Source: Rhizobium sullae
Lineage (GTDB): Bacteria > Pseudomonadota > Alphaproteobacteria > Rhizobiales > Rhizobiaceae
Direction: 5' to 3'
Assembly: GCF_900169785.1 (NCBI RefSeq)
Contig: NZ_FWER01000013.1
Coordinates: forward strand, 134,642-198,641
DNA length: 64,000 bases
The notes under the pieces are model-generated. The model was not told the DNA's origin. It searched no databases and saw only the letters and a list, made by a program, of their open reading frames with translations. Shown here one piece after another: positions 1-7,829 of the stretch. Made by a program: the position numbers and the translations under genes. Numbering within the stretch: position 1 is the stretch's first letter; each line of letters starts with the position of its first letter.

Positions 1-342
1 GTCTGCGGCGGCATAGCCCATGATTTCGAGGGGGAGCGCGATGTTCTTCTCGATCGTCCGCCAGGGGTAGAGCGCCGGCGCCTGGAAGACGTAGCCATAG
101 GCGCGTGCCTTGCGGGCTTCGTCCGGCGTCATGCCGTTGACGGTGATTTCGCCCGATGTCCTCTTCTCCAGATCGGCGATGACGCGCAGGAACGTCGTCT
201 TGCCGCAGCCCGACGGACCGATGAAGGAGACGAAGTCGCCCTTGCGGACATCGAGATTGACATCGCTCAGCGCATGCACCGGACCGTCATTCGTCTGGTA
301 GGTGAGACAGAGATCCTTTGCGGATACGACGGATGCTTGCAT
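1..342 (-). CDS. ABC importer ATP-binding protein (partial, N-terminal part)
   Basis: The first 114 residues of an ABC ATPase are seen; the gene runs off the left edge. A Walker A motif, GPSGCGKTT, lies near residue 45, followed by a Q-loop (VFQAPALYPW). The short N-terminus and the LYPWRTIEKNI segment after the Q-loop resemble the NrtD/SsuB/TauB/ThiZ group that energises uptake of small nitrogen or sulfur compounds and pyrimidine precursors. The ATG at 342-340 is the first in-frame start. It is on the same strand as the dihydropyrimidinase and amidohydrolase genes, separated from them only by a cupin gene on the other strand, so it may import pyrimidines or their breakdown products. That substrate is inferred from context only. 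Confidence 0.85.
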   Translation of the reverse strand, partial: MQASVVSAKDLCLTYQTNDGPVHALSDVNLDVRKGDFVSFIGPSGCGKTTFLRVIADLEKRTSGEITVNGMTPDEARKARAYGYVFQAPALYPWRTIEKNIALPLEIMGYAAAD

Positions 343-441
343 CGATGCTTTACCAGTCCTGTTTTCCCCGCGTCGCCGCGGTTTGCGTGCTATGATGGTC
401 GCCGGTTTTCTTTGCCGCGGCAAAATTCATGGAGAATGACG

Positions 442-855
442 ATGGACGCGAAGTCAAAGCCCACCTGCCACATCATTCGCCCCAGCCACGCCTATAGCGG
501 CAAGCAGGGGTTGAGCTACTTCGAAGGCATCGCCGCCGAGACGGTCGGCGCGAAGGGCATCTGCATGCATCTTTTGACAATCCCGCCGGGCGTTCGCGCC
601 AAGGCGCATCTGCACGAGGCGCATGAAACGGCGATCTACATGCTCTCCGGCGAAGCGCATACCTGGTATGGCGAAGAGCTGGAGCATCATGTCGTTGTCC
701 ATGCCGGCGAGCTGTTCTACATTCCGGCGGGCGTCCCGCACCTGCCCGCCAATCTCAGCAGCACGCCTTGCACGGCGATCATCGCGCGCACCGATCCCAA
801 TGAGCAGGAGAGCGTCGTCCTGCTGCCCGAACTCGACAAGATCGTGCCCGCGTGA
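442..855 (+). CDS. Small cupin-domain protein
   Basis: This is a 137-residue single-domain cupin. The first cupin motif is seen as HLHEAHETAIYMLSGEA near residues 55-71, with two or three His and a Glu as metal ligands. The second motif is GELFYIPAGVPHLPAN. The open frame extends upstream to 274, but the ATG at 442 has a GGAGA ribosome site six bases upstream and gives a normal cupin length. The upstream extension would overlap the divergent ABC gene. Proteins like this bind a metal and may be dioxygenases, isomerases or sensors; the substrate cannot be told. It lies in the pyrimidine-degradation neighbourhood but on the opposite strand. Confidence 0.85.
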   Translation: MDAKSKPTCHIIRPSHAYSGKQGLSYFEGIAAETVGAKGICMHLLTIPPGVRAKAHLHEAHETAIYMLSGEAHTWYGEELEHHVVVHAGELFYIPAGVPHLPANLSSTPCTAIIARTDPNEQESVVLLPELDKIVPA

Positions 856-857
856 GG

Positions 858-1253
858 CTATTTGCATAGCGGCAGAGGCCCCCACTTGATCGTGTCGTCT
901 GAGGTGAAGCCGATCGTGTAACCCTTTGGCCCGGAAGTGATCTTGGCGGTATCGTCGCCTTCGCCTTCTTCTCCATCGGCCTGTTCTCCCTCGGCCTGGC
1001 AGGAAACGGTTGCGGTGAAGTTCTTGCCTTCGGTGGTCAGGACCTTCTTGATCTCGCAATAGGAGGCAGCTGTGGTGATCGCCTCCAAAGTCAGCAGAAA
1101 GAAGTCGTCGGAGCCGGTGCTCTCGCCGCTCTTGGCATAGGCGCAGCCGTCCTTGTTGCCGTAACTGCCCTTGATCGGCAGCGTTTCGGCTTGAGCCGCG
1201 GTGGAAAGCGCGGCCAGCGAAACGAGTGTCAGAACCGGCCAGCCGCGTGCCAT
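858..1253 (-). CDS. Secreted protein of unknown function
   Basis: A 131-residue protein with a clear Sec signal peptide: a short basic start (MARGW), a hydrophobic stretch, and an AQA-ET cleavage site near residue 22. The mature part has four cysteines (CAYAK, YCEIK, SCQAE, PLCK) that could form two disulfides, and an acidic patch (EGEQADGEEGEGDD). I recognise no family. Its ATG lies one base past the stop codon of the upstream dihydropyrimidinase gene on the same strand, so it is probably cotranscribed with it. It ends two bases from the end of the convergent cupin gene. A role in the pyrimidine pathway is only suggested by position. Confidence 0.7.
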   Translation of the reverse strand: MARGWPVLTLVSLAALSTAAQAETLPIKGSYGNKDGCAYAKSGESTGSDDFFLLTLEAITTAASYCEIKKVLTTEGKNFTATVSCQAEGEQADGEEGEGDDTAKITSGPKGYTIGFTSDDTIKWGPLPLCK

Positions 1254-1254
1254 G

Positions 1255-2709
1255 TCAGACCCCGCTTGCCGGAATGCCGGTGCGTTCGACCTTGCGCGGG
1301 GCGGTGACTTCCTTCCAGGTCGATAGCGCCTTGCTGACGGCTGTGACCGGTTCGCGCTTGACGAATTCGCCGTGGCCCTCTTGCGTCTTGATTATGTCCT
1401 CTTCAATGGCGACCACGCCTCGCGTCAGCGTGTAGCGCGGCAGGCCGGTGACCTGCTTGCCCTCAAAGACGTTGTAGTCGATGGCCGACTGCTGGTTTTT
1501 CGAGGTGATGGTCTTTGCGCGCTTCGGGTCCCAGACGACGAGGTCCGCGTCGGCACCTACAAGGATCGCGCCTTTCTTTGGGTAGATATTGAGGATCTTG
1601 GCGATGTTCGTGGAGGTGACGGCGACGAACTCGTTCATCGTCAGGCGGCCGGTATTGACGCCGTAGGTCCAGAGCATCGGCATGCGGTCTTCCAGGCCGC
1701 CGGTGCCATTCGGGATCTTGGTGAAATCGCCGACGCCGAAACGCTTCTGGTCGGTGGTGAAAGCGCAATGGTCGGTCGCCACCACCTGCAGCGAACCGGA
1801 AGCAAGGCCCGCCCAGAGGCTGTCCTGATGCTGCTTGTTGCGGAAGGGCGGCGACATCACGCGGCGGGCGGCATGATCCCAATCCTTGTTGAAATATTCG
1901 CTCTCATCGAGCGTCAGGTGCTGGATCAGCGGCTCGCCGTAGGCGCGGATACCTTTTTGGCGGGCACGGCGGATCGCTTCGTGCGCCTGTTCGCAGGAGG
2001 TGTGGACGATATAGACCGGGCAGCCGGCCATGTCGGCGATCATGATTGCGCGGTTGGTTGCCTCGCCTTCGACTTCCGGCGGCCGGGAATAGGCATGCGC
2101 TTCCGGGCCGTTATTGCCCTCGGCGATCAGCTTTGCCTGCAATTGCGCAACGACGTCGCCGTTTTCGGCGTGGACCAGCGGCAGCGCTCCGAGTTCGGCA
2201 CAGCGGCGGAAGGAGGAATACATCTCGTCGTCGTCCACCATCAGCGCGCCTTTGTAGGCCATGAAATGCTTGAAGGTGTTGATGCCCTTGTCCTCGACGA
2301 CGGTCTTCATCTCGTTGAAGACCTGCTCGCTCCACCAGGTGATCGCCATGTGGAAGGAATAATCGCAATTGGCGCGCGTCGACTTGTTGTCCCACATGGT
2401 CAACGCTTCGAGCAGCGACTGGCCGGGCGAGGGAAGAGCAAAATCGACCACCATGGTCGTACCGCCGGAAAGGGCGGCGCGTGTACCGCTCTCGAAATCG
2501 TCGGAAGAGTAGGTGCCCATGAACGGCATTTCGAGATGCGTATGCGGGTCGATACCGCCCGGCATGATGAAACAGCCGGAGGCGTCCAGCACCTCGCCGC
2601 CGGAAAGGTTCGGCCCGATCTCGACGATCTTGCCGCCTCCGATTTCGATGTCGGCTTTGTAGGTGAGGTCCGCGGTAATAATGGTGCCGCCCTTGATGAC
2701 TGTGGTCAT
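1255..2709 (-). CDS. hydA: Dihydropyrimidinase (D-hydantoinase family)
   Basis: A 484-residue cyclic amidohydrolase of full family length. It opens the ring of 5,6-dihydrouracil or dihydrothymine to give N-carbamoyl-beta-alanine or its methyl form, the second step of reductive pyrimidine breakdown. The binuclear metal centre is visible: GGIDPHTHLEMPF gives His56 and His58, HFMAYKG gives the lysine expected to be carboxylated (about Lys153), followed by VHAENGD, YIVHTSC and ATDHCAF with further His/Asp ligands. It overlaps the end of a 92-residue gene and lies downstream of the amidohydrolase gene, so third step and second step enzymes are in one operon. Assignment as dihydropyrimidinase instead of a generic hydantoinase rests on PreT/PreA nearby and on the RutR-type regulator. 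Confidence 0.95.
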   Translation of the reverse strand: MTTVIKGGTIITADLTYKADIEIGGGKIVEIGPNLSGGEVLDASGCFIMPGGIDPHTHLEMPFMGTYSSDDFESGTRAALSGGTTMVVDFALPSPGQSLLEALTMWDNKSTRANCDYSFHMAITWWSEQVFNEMKTVVEDKGINTFKHFMAYKGALMVDDDEMYSSFRRCAELGALPLVHAENGDVVAQLQAKLIAEGNNGPEAHAYSRPPEVEGEATNRAIMIADMAGCPVYIVHTSCEQAHEAIRRARQKGIRAYGEPLIQHLTLDESEYFNKDWDHAARRVMSPPFRNKQHQDSLWAGLASGSLQVVATDHCAFTTDQKRFGVGDFTKIPNGTGGLEDRMPMLWTYGVNTGRLTMNEFVAVTSTNIAKILNIYPKKGAILVGADADLVVWDPKRAKTITSKNQQSAIDYNVFEGKQVTGLPRYTLTRGVVAIEEDIIKTQEGHGEFVKREPVTAVSKALSTWKEVTAPRKVERTGIPASGV

Positions 2710-2984
2710 TCTCCGAACTCCCTGCCGCTGCGCGGTGCCTGCGCAAGCTGTTTATCCAACGACTGGCGGTAGCGAATGCAGCCGCGCATGAACTGGGGCC
2801 AATCCGGCACGATCTGGCCGCCGGGCGGTGTGTCCGGCAGAAGCGCCCACATGTCGGGGTGATGCCAACAGAGCTCGTGCATGGACGTATCCCGGTGGGT
2901 GCGGATCGCATGGCGCATGGCGCGGGCTGCCGAGAGCAATTCGGCATGCGTCATTGCGTTCAGATCTGCATCCAAATTCGCCAT
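2706..2984 (-). CDS. Small conserved-looking protein in the pyrimidine operon
   Basis: A 92-residue protein I cannot assign to a named family. The ATG at 2984 overlaps the TGA of the upstream amidohydrolase gene (ATGA), and its own stop overlaps the start of the dihydropyrimidinase gene, so all three are translationally coupled. This is the main evidence that it is real. The longer open frame reaching 3104 runs over the upstream gene and is less likely. The protein has no signal peptide or membrane segment. It is rich in His and Trp (HELCWHHPDMWALLPD; PDWPQFMRGC), which could suit a small helical partner or metal-binding accessory protein. Function unknown. Confidence 0.75.
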   Translation of the reverse strand: MANLDADLNAMTHAELLSAARAMRHAIRTHRDTSMHELCWHHPDMWALLPDTPPGGQIVPDWPQFMRGCIRYRQSLDKQLAQAPRSGREFGE

Positions 2985-4237
2985 CAAACCACAATCTCCG
3001 CCGTCTCGACCACGGCATGAAACAGCACGTCCGCACCGGCGGTCGCCCATTCCTTGGAAATCTCCTCCGCCTCGTTGTGCGACAGGCCGCCGACGCAGGG
3101 GCACATGATCATCGTCGTTGGCGCGACCTTCGCGGCCCAGCAGGCGTCGTGGCCGGCGCCGGAGATGAGGTTCATGTGGCTATAGCCGAGCCTTTCGGCG
3201 GCGTTGCGCACGGCGGTAACAAGCTTCGGATCGAAGGTCACCGGTTCGAAATGGCCGATCGCCTCGATCGAACAGCCGACGCCCAGCGCATCGGTAATCT
3301 TCGGCGCCTCGGCTTCGATTTTCGCCCGCATGCGGTCGAGTTTTTCCTTGTCCGGCGAGCGGATGTCGACGGTAAAGACGACCTTGCCCGGCAGCACGTT
3401 GCGGGAATTCGGCGAGAAGAAAACCTGGCCGACGCCGCCGACGGCACCCGGCTGCTCGCTCATGGCGACCTCCTGGACCATCTCGAAGATGCGCGCCATA
3501 GCCAGGCCGGCATTGACGCGCATGTTCATTGGTGTTGAGCCGGTATGGGCTTCCCTGCCGGTCAACGTGAGTTCGAGCCACCAGAGGCCCTGACAGTGCG
3601 TGACGACGCCGATCTGCTTCTCCTCGGCTTCGAGGATCGGCCCCTGCTCGATGTGATATTCGAAGTAGGCGTGCATCTTGCGGGCGCCGACCTCTTCGTC
3701 TCCGAGCCAGCCGATACGCTTCAGTTCGTCGCCGAACGTCTTGCCCTCGGGATCCTTGCGACCATAGGCAAAGTCCAGCGAATGGACGCCGGCGAAGACG
3801 CCGGAGGCAAGCATCGCCGGGGCAAAACGGGCGCCTTCCTCATTGGTCCAGTTGGTGACGACGATCGGGTGTTTCGTCCTGATGCCGAGGTCGTTCATCG
3901 TGCGGACGACTTCGAGCGCGCCAAGCACGCCGAGTACGCCATCATATTTGCCGCCGGTCGGCTGGGTGTCGAGATGCGAGCCGACATAAACGGGGAGCGC
4001 ATCGGGATCGGTGCCGGGACGGGTTGCGAACATCGTGCCCATCTTGTCGACGCCTACGGTCAGGCCTGCGGCCTCGCACCATGTGCGGAAGAGCCTGCGG
4101 CCCTCGGCGTCGGCATCCGTCAGCGTCTGGCGATTGTTGCCGCCGGCAATTCCGGGGCCGATCTTCGCCATGTCCATGAGACTGTCCCAAAGTCGGTCCC
4201 CGTTGACGCGCATGTTCTCGCCTGGTGCTGCCACCAT
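2984..4237 (-). CDS. hyuC: Zn-dependent N-carbamoyl-beta-alanine / N-carbamoyl-amino-acid amidohydrolase (M20 family)
   Basis: A 417-residue M20-type amidohydrolase, the right length for beta-ureidopropionase, N-carbamoyl-L-amino acid hydrolase or allantoate amidohydrolase. Visible signatures are GSHLDTQPTGGKYDG (His/Asp metal ligands), TNWTNEEGARFAPAM (the Glu-Glu pair with the catalytic base), YFEYHIEQGPILE (His ligand) and SGAGHDACWAAKVAPT near the C-terminus. It would hydrolyse N-carbamoyl-beta-alanine to beta-alanine, CO2 and ammonia, the last step of reductive uracil breakdown. It is the first gene of a minus-strand operon with the 92-residue gene and dihydropyrimidinase, and a RutR-like site lies about 140 bases upstream. 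Allantoate amidohydrolase is the main alternative, but no purine-degradation genes are near. Confidence 0.9.
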   Translation of the reverse strand: MVAAPGENMRVNGDRLWDSLMDMAKIGPGIAGGNNRQTLTDADAEGRRLFRTWCEAAGLTVGVDKMGTMFATRPGTDPDALPVYVGSHLDTQPTGGKYDGVLGVLGALEVVRTMNDLGIRTKHPIVVTNWTNEEGARFAPAMLASGVFAGVHSLDFAYGRKDPEGKTFGDELKRIGWLGDEEVGARKMHAYFEYHIEQGPILEAEEKQIGVVTHCQGLWWLELTLTGREAHTGSTPMNMRVNAGLAMARIFEMVQEVAMSEQPGAVGGVGQVFFSPNSRNVLPGKVVFTVDIRSPDKEKLDRMRAKIEAEAPKITDALGVGCSIEAIGHFEPVTFDPKLVTAVRNAAERLGYSHMNLISGAGHDACWAAKVAPTTMIMCPCVGGLSHNEAEEISKEWATAGADVLFHAVVETAEIVV

Positions 4238-4377
4238 GTCTGAAAATCCTCACCTGTTTTTCACGGTCATGCAAAGAACATGCGCCGTCTGTTCCCATCG
4301 TCAATTCCCGTTGCGTTTGTTTGTTTTGTTACGCCGGAAAATCGCCAGTTGCCTTTGTTTTGCATCTGACAGATAAT

Positions 4378-4393
4378 TTGACCGATTGGTAAA
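4378..4393. promoter_or_regulatory. RutR-type operator
   Basis: TTGACCGATTGGTAAA matches the known RutR palindrome TTGACCA-NN-TGGTCAA at 12 of 14 defined positions. It lies almost in the middle of the gap between the divergent amidohydrolase gene (start 4237) and the RutR-like regulator (start 4530). A regulator bound here could control both directions and respond to uracil. Confidence 0.65.
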
Positions 4394-4529
4394 CATTACA
4401 GCTTCCGGCGCCGGGCTCAAGACGAAAATCAGGAAAAATACAGACAAAATTGCGGGCAGTTGCTCAAAAGGATGGCAGGGAGAGCTGCCTGAGTAAAGCA
4501 ATTGAATTTCAAGGGGAAACGAGAGCCAG

Positions 4530-5174
4530 ATGGCAATTCCGAGAGCAGCGAAGACCCAGCGGCGCACACGGATCCAGGAGGAGAAGGAAGAGCAGATTCT
4601 GGAAGCGGCGCTCGATGTGTTTTCCGCCAGGGGTTTCCGCGGCTCTACCATCGACCAGATCGCCGAAGTGGCCGGCATGTCGAAGCCCAATCTGCTTTAT
4701 TATTTCCGCACCAAGGAGGCGATGCACCGGGCGCTGATCGATCGCGTGCTTTATACTTGGCTCGAGCCGCTTCGCGCCTTCGATGCCGAAGGCAATCCGG
4801 AAACCGAAATCCGCAACTATATCCGCAGGAAGCTGGAATTGGCGCGCGACTTCCCCCGCGAAAGCCGGCTGTTTGCAAACGAGGTGCTGCAGGGCGCGCC
4901 GCATATCGAAGACGAGTTGAAGGGGCCGCTGAAGCAGCTCGTCGACGAGAAGGCCGAGGTGATCCGCGCCTGGGCCAAGGCCGGCAAGATCGCCAAATGC
5001 GATCCCTACCATCTGATCTTTTCGATCTGGTCGACGACACAGCATTATGCCGACTTCGACGTCCAGGTGCGCGCCGTGCTCGGACAGGAGCACGCCGGGG
5101 CGGGGCGCTTCGAGGACGCGGCGCGCTTCCTCGAACAGCTCTTCATCGGCGGGCTGATGGTTCGTCCGGCCTGA
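4530..5174 (+). CDS. rutR: RutR-like TetR-family regulator of pyrimidine catabolism
   Basis: A 214-residue TetR regulator. The N-terminal HTH is visible as EQILEAALDVFSARGF, then STIDQIAEVAGMSKPNLLYYFRTKEAMHRALIDRVL (residues about 20-75). The C-terminal part (LYTWLEPLRAF, RLFANEVLQGAPHI, IWSTTQHYADF) resembles the YcdC/RutR ligand domain, which binds uracil. It is divergent from the amidohydrolase operon and a good RutR box sits between them. RutR senses uracil and thymine in E. coli; the same ligand here is inferred. Its last 32 bases overlap the end of the convergent phytochrome gene. Confidence 0.85.
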   Translation: MAIPRAAKTQRRTRIQEEKEEQILEAALDVFSARGFRGSTIDQIAEVAGMSKPNLLYYFRTKEAMHRALIDRVLYTWLEPLRAFDAEGNPETEIRNYIRRKLELARDFPRESRLFANEVLQGAPHIEDELKGPLKQLVDEKAEVIRAWAKAGKIAKCDPYHLIFSIWSTTQHYADFDVQVRAVLGQEHAGAGRFEDAARFLEQLFIGGLMVRPA

Positions 5175-6735
5175 ACCTAAGCCTTGCCTCAACGGCCCTG
5201 CCGTGCAGCAAGGCCTCAAGCGCCACGCGGATCGTTTCCGCGATGCTGCATTCCGCCTTTGAAAACGGACGCGCGCGTCCGCGCGCCAGTTCCGACCAGG
5301 TGTTGAAGCTTCCGCGAGGTGTAAGGCTTTCGGCGTTTGGACCGTATTCCCCCGGCCTGTGTGGATCGCCGGCCCAGTGCGCCGTGCGCAGGATTTCCTG
5401 GCGGAAGAACACAACATAGTCGCGAGGCAGCCGAGAGATGGGAATGACCAGAAGCCCGGCGACGTCGCCATTCGTTTCCGCTCCTGGCGAGAATTCCGCG
5501 ATATGATCGGTCGTGAAGACATGGCCGGGTGCATTTCTGTCCAGCACGTCGATCAGCGTGGAGAACTGCTCCTGCGAGGGTGCCAGACCGGTCAGTGCCG
5601 TGCGGCCGTTGATCGAGACGCCGATGCCATCGGCGGGAACAGCGCCGGCGAGCGCATCGGCCAGCCAGGCCGGATCATCAAGCAGGCCGGCATTGCCCGC
5701 AACGTCGGTGAACAGCCGCTCGACGATCTGCCGCGCCTTGGTCTCGAATTTCAGAGCCAGGCGGCATTCCCGGGTTTGAAGCCGCGAGGCGAACATCTGG
5801 GCGAAGATCTCCACCGTCGAGCGCCGCTCGAAAGAGGGCAGCCGGGCAGAATAATGATGGCAGGTAAAGAGGCCCCAAAGCATGCCGTCCGTGACGATCG
5901 GAATCGAAAGCGAGGCGGCGACGCCCATGTTCTTCAGATATTCGATCTGGCTCGGTGAGACGGAGCGCAGAATCGACAGGGACAGATCGATCGCGCTGCC
6001 GTGCTCATCGCGTTCCGGCAGGATCGGAACCGGTGCAGCTTCGACGTCGGCGATGATTCGGTAAGGGTTGCGGAGGTGGAGCGTGCGCGCCAGGACAGGA
6101 ATGTCCGGGGCCGGGTAGCGGAAGCCAAGAAAGGAGCCGATGGCGGGTCTTGTGGCTTCCGCCACAACCTCGCCGGAACCTCCTTCATCGAAACGATGAA
6201 CCAGCACGCGGTCGAAGCCGGTGATGCCGCGCGCCAGGCGGGCACCTTCGCGGAAAAAGGCTTCCAGCGTCTGCGCTTGGTCGAGGCGCACCATCATGGC
6301 GCGGAGCGATATCGTCGAACCGCCCTGGCTGCCGGCCTGTGACGCTTCGGCCTCGATAACGACATGGTCGCCGCTGAAATGCAGAGCGACGTCGAAGATT
6401 GGACCACCCTCGGCAAAGGCGATGCCGGACAGCCGCTCGACCATATCTGCACCGCGTAGAACGGTCAGCCGATTGCGGATCGTGTGCAGCGTCTTGGACA
6501 TGATGATGCCGGACAGCGGCTGCCCCAGTATGTCCTCGCAATCGACACCCAGAAATTCTCCGAGGTTAGCCGACGCCCGTACGATCCTCCAGTCGGGGGA
6601 GGCCGCAAGCAGGAAGCCGAAGGGCTGGATAGCGGCGCGCTGAAGGATGGCATCCCGGTCGCAATTCGTCAGGTCCGCACGATTGCAGGGTTCGCTCACG
6701 AGACAGGAACTCCGGTTCCGTTTCAGTTGGGCCAT
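5143..6735 (-). CDS. Bacteriophytochrome photosensory module without an output domain
   Basis: A 530-residue PAS-GAF-PHY protein. The biliverdin-attachment cysteine expected in bacteriophytochromes is Cys25 in LTNCDRDAI. The PAS domain follows (IQPFGFLLAAS; canonical proteins have IQPHG). The GAF pocket is seen as FRYPAPDIPVLART (canonical PASDIP, with the key Asp kept) and GLFTCHHYSAR (conserved His pair). The PHY tongue motif PRxSF is present as TPRGSFNTWSE near residue 475, after WAGDPHRP. The protein ends soon after PHY, with no histidine kinase, HWE kinase, GGDEF or HTH. It must therefore signal through a partner. The 3' end overlaps the rutR-like gene, so it is not an operon leader for a neighbouring kinase. 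Confidence 0.88.
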   Translation of the reverse strand: MAQLKRNRSSCLVSEPCNRADLTNCDRDAILQRAAIQPFGFLLAASPDWRIVRASANLGEFLGVDCEDILGQPLSGIIMSKTLHTIRNRLTVLRGADMVERLSGIAFAEGGPIFDVALHFSGDHVVIEAEASQAGSQGGSTISLRAMMVRLDQAQTLEAFFREGARLARGITGFDRVLVHRFDEGGSGEVVAEATRPAIGSFLGFRYPAPDIPVLARTLHLRNPYRIIADVEAAPVPILPERDEHGSAIDLSLSILRSVSPSQIEYLKNMGVAASLSIPIVTDGMLWGLFTCHHYSARLPSFERRSTVEIFAQMFASRLQTRECRLALKFETKARQIVERLFTDVAGNAGLLDDPAWLADALAGAVPADGIGVSINGRTALTGLAPSQEQFSTLIDVLDRNAPGHVFTTDHIAEFSPGAETNGDVAGLLVIPISRLPRDYVVFFRQEILRTAHWAGDPHRPGEYGPNAESLTPRGSFNTWSELARGRARPFSKAECSIAETIRVALEALLHGRAVEARLRFRPDEPSARR

Positions 6736-6826
6736 TCCGGCGTAACAAAGTAAGCGATATACGGCGGAAACACGCCATTTCCAGTGAATACACCAAAAAA
6801 TTCAGAGGGTTCCGAGACTTTCTTCG

Positions 6827-7726
6827 CTAACTCATGAGAGCCGGGAGCCTCGCGGCCAAGGTGTCGATCGCCAGGCGCACCTTCGGCTGCATTGCAGGCG
6901 ACTTTACCCAAACGACATTGGCATCGAAGGCGACAGCCGGAACATCCGTCAAGACCCGGCAAAGCTCGCCGGACGCAACGCGGTCCCGCACGAGCCAACA
7001 CGGCAGCCAGGCAAGGCCGACGCCCTCTGCCGCCGCGTCCGCGATGGTGGCGAGATCATCAAGCCGCAGCCGCGATCGCGGCAGAACCTGCCGGAAGGGT
7101 TCGGCTTTCGTCGGGAAGATCCAGGTGCGGTTTCGATCCTGCCTGCCGTAGACGATGCCGTCATGCTTTTCGAGGTCTTCGAGCTTGGCTGGAACGCCGC
7201 GCCGTTCGAGGTAGCCGGGAGAGGCGCAAACCGTCATGCGCTGCTGGGCGATGACGCGCACCATCAGGCCCGGATAGTCCCCAAGCGGGCCGTTGCGCAC
7301 GGCAAGATCGAAGCCATCTTCGACGAGATCGATAATCCGATCGTTGAACGAAAGATCAAGTTCGAGATGCGGATGCTCGTCAAGGAGCCTGATGAGTATC
7401 GGGGCCACGCATTGACGGCCGAAAAGAACCGGCATCGTCACGCGCAACCGCCCGCGCACTTCCCGCTTCCCGCTTTCGAGAACCGCCTCGCCATGCGCGA
7501 TCTCCTCGATCGCGCGCAGGCAATGCTCGTAGAAGAACTGGCCCTCCTCCGTGAGGCTTTGCGCCCTCGTCGTCCGGTGAAACAGGCGGACGCCCAGTCT
7601 TTGTTCCAGCCGCGCGATCGTCTTTCCGACGGCGGATCGCGTCAGGTGAAGGCGCTCAGCTGCCACGGAGAAGCCGCCGGCCTCCGCGACTTCGACGAAT
7701 ACCGATATGCCTTTGAGCTGCTCCAT
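6827..7726 (-). CDS. LysR-family transcriptional regulator
   Basis: A 299-residue LysR regulator of normal length. The winged HTH is at residues 1-60 (ISVFVEVAEAGGFSVAAERL, then LTRSAVGKTIARLEQRLGV and LFHRTTR), followed by a type 2 periplasmic-binding-like effector domain. It is divergent from the quinone-oxidoreductase gene, with about 100 bases between the two starts. LysR regulators usually control the divergent neighbour, so this one probably regulates that oxidoreductase. The inducer is unknown. Confidence 0.92.
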   Translation of the reverse strand: MEQLKGISVFVEVAEAGGFSVAAERLHLTRSAVGKTIARLEQRLGVRLFHRTTRAQSLTEEGQFFYEHCLRAIEEIAHGEAVLESGKREVRGRLRVTMPVLFGRQCVAPILIRLLDEHPHLELDLSFNDRIIDLVEDGFDLAVRNGPLGDYPGLMVRVIAQQRMTVCASPGYLERRGVPAKLEDLEKHDGIVYGRQDRNRTWIFPTKAEPFRQVLPRSRLRLDDLATIADAAAEGVGLAWLPCWLVRDRVASGELCRVLTDVPAVAFDANVVWVKSPAMQPKVRLAIDTLAARLPALMS

Positions 7727-7829
7727 GATTGTATCCTTTATGGAAACATTTTGTGGAATTAATACCGCAACTGACGACCAAATTTCAACGATATGCTTCG
7801 ACTCCCTTCAATCAAACGGAGCAAGAGGA

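Noticed and set aside
1372..2772. A 466-residue plus-strand open frame opposite dihydropyrimidinase
   Set aside because: It is an antisense shadow of a gene with clear metal-binding motifs.
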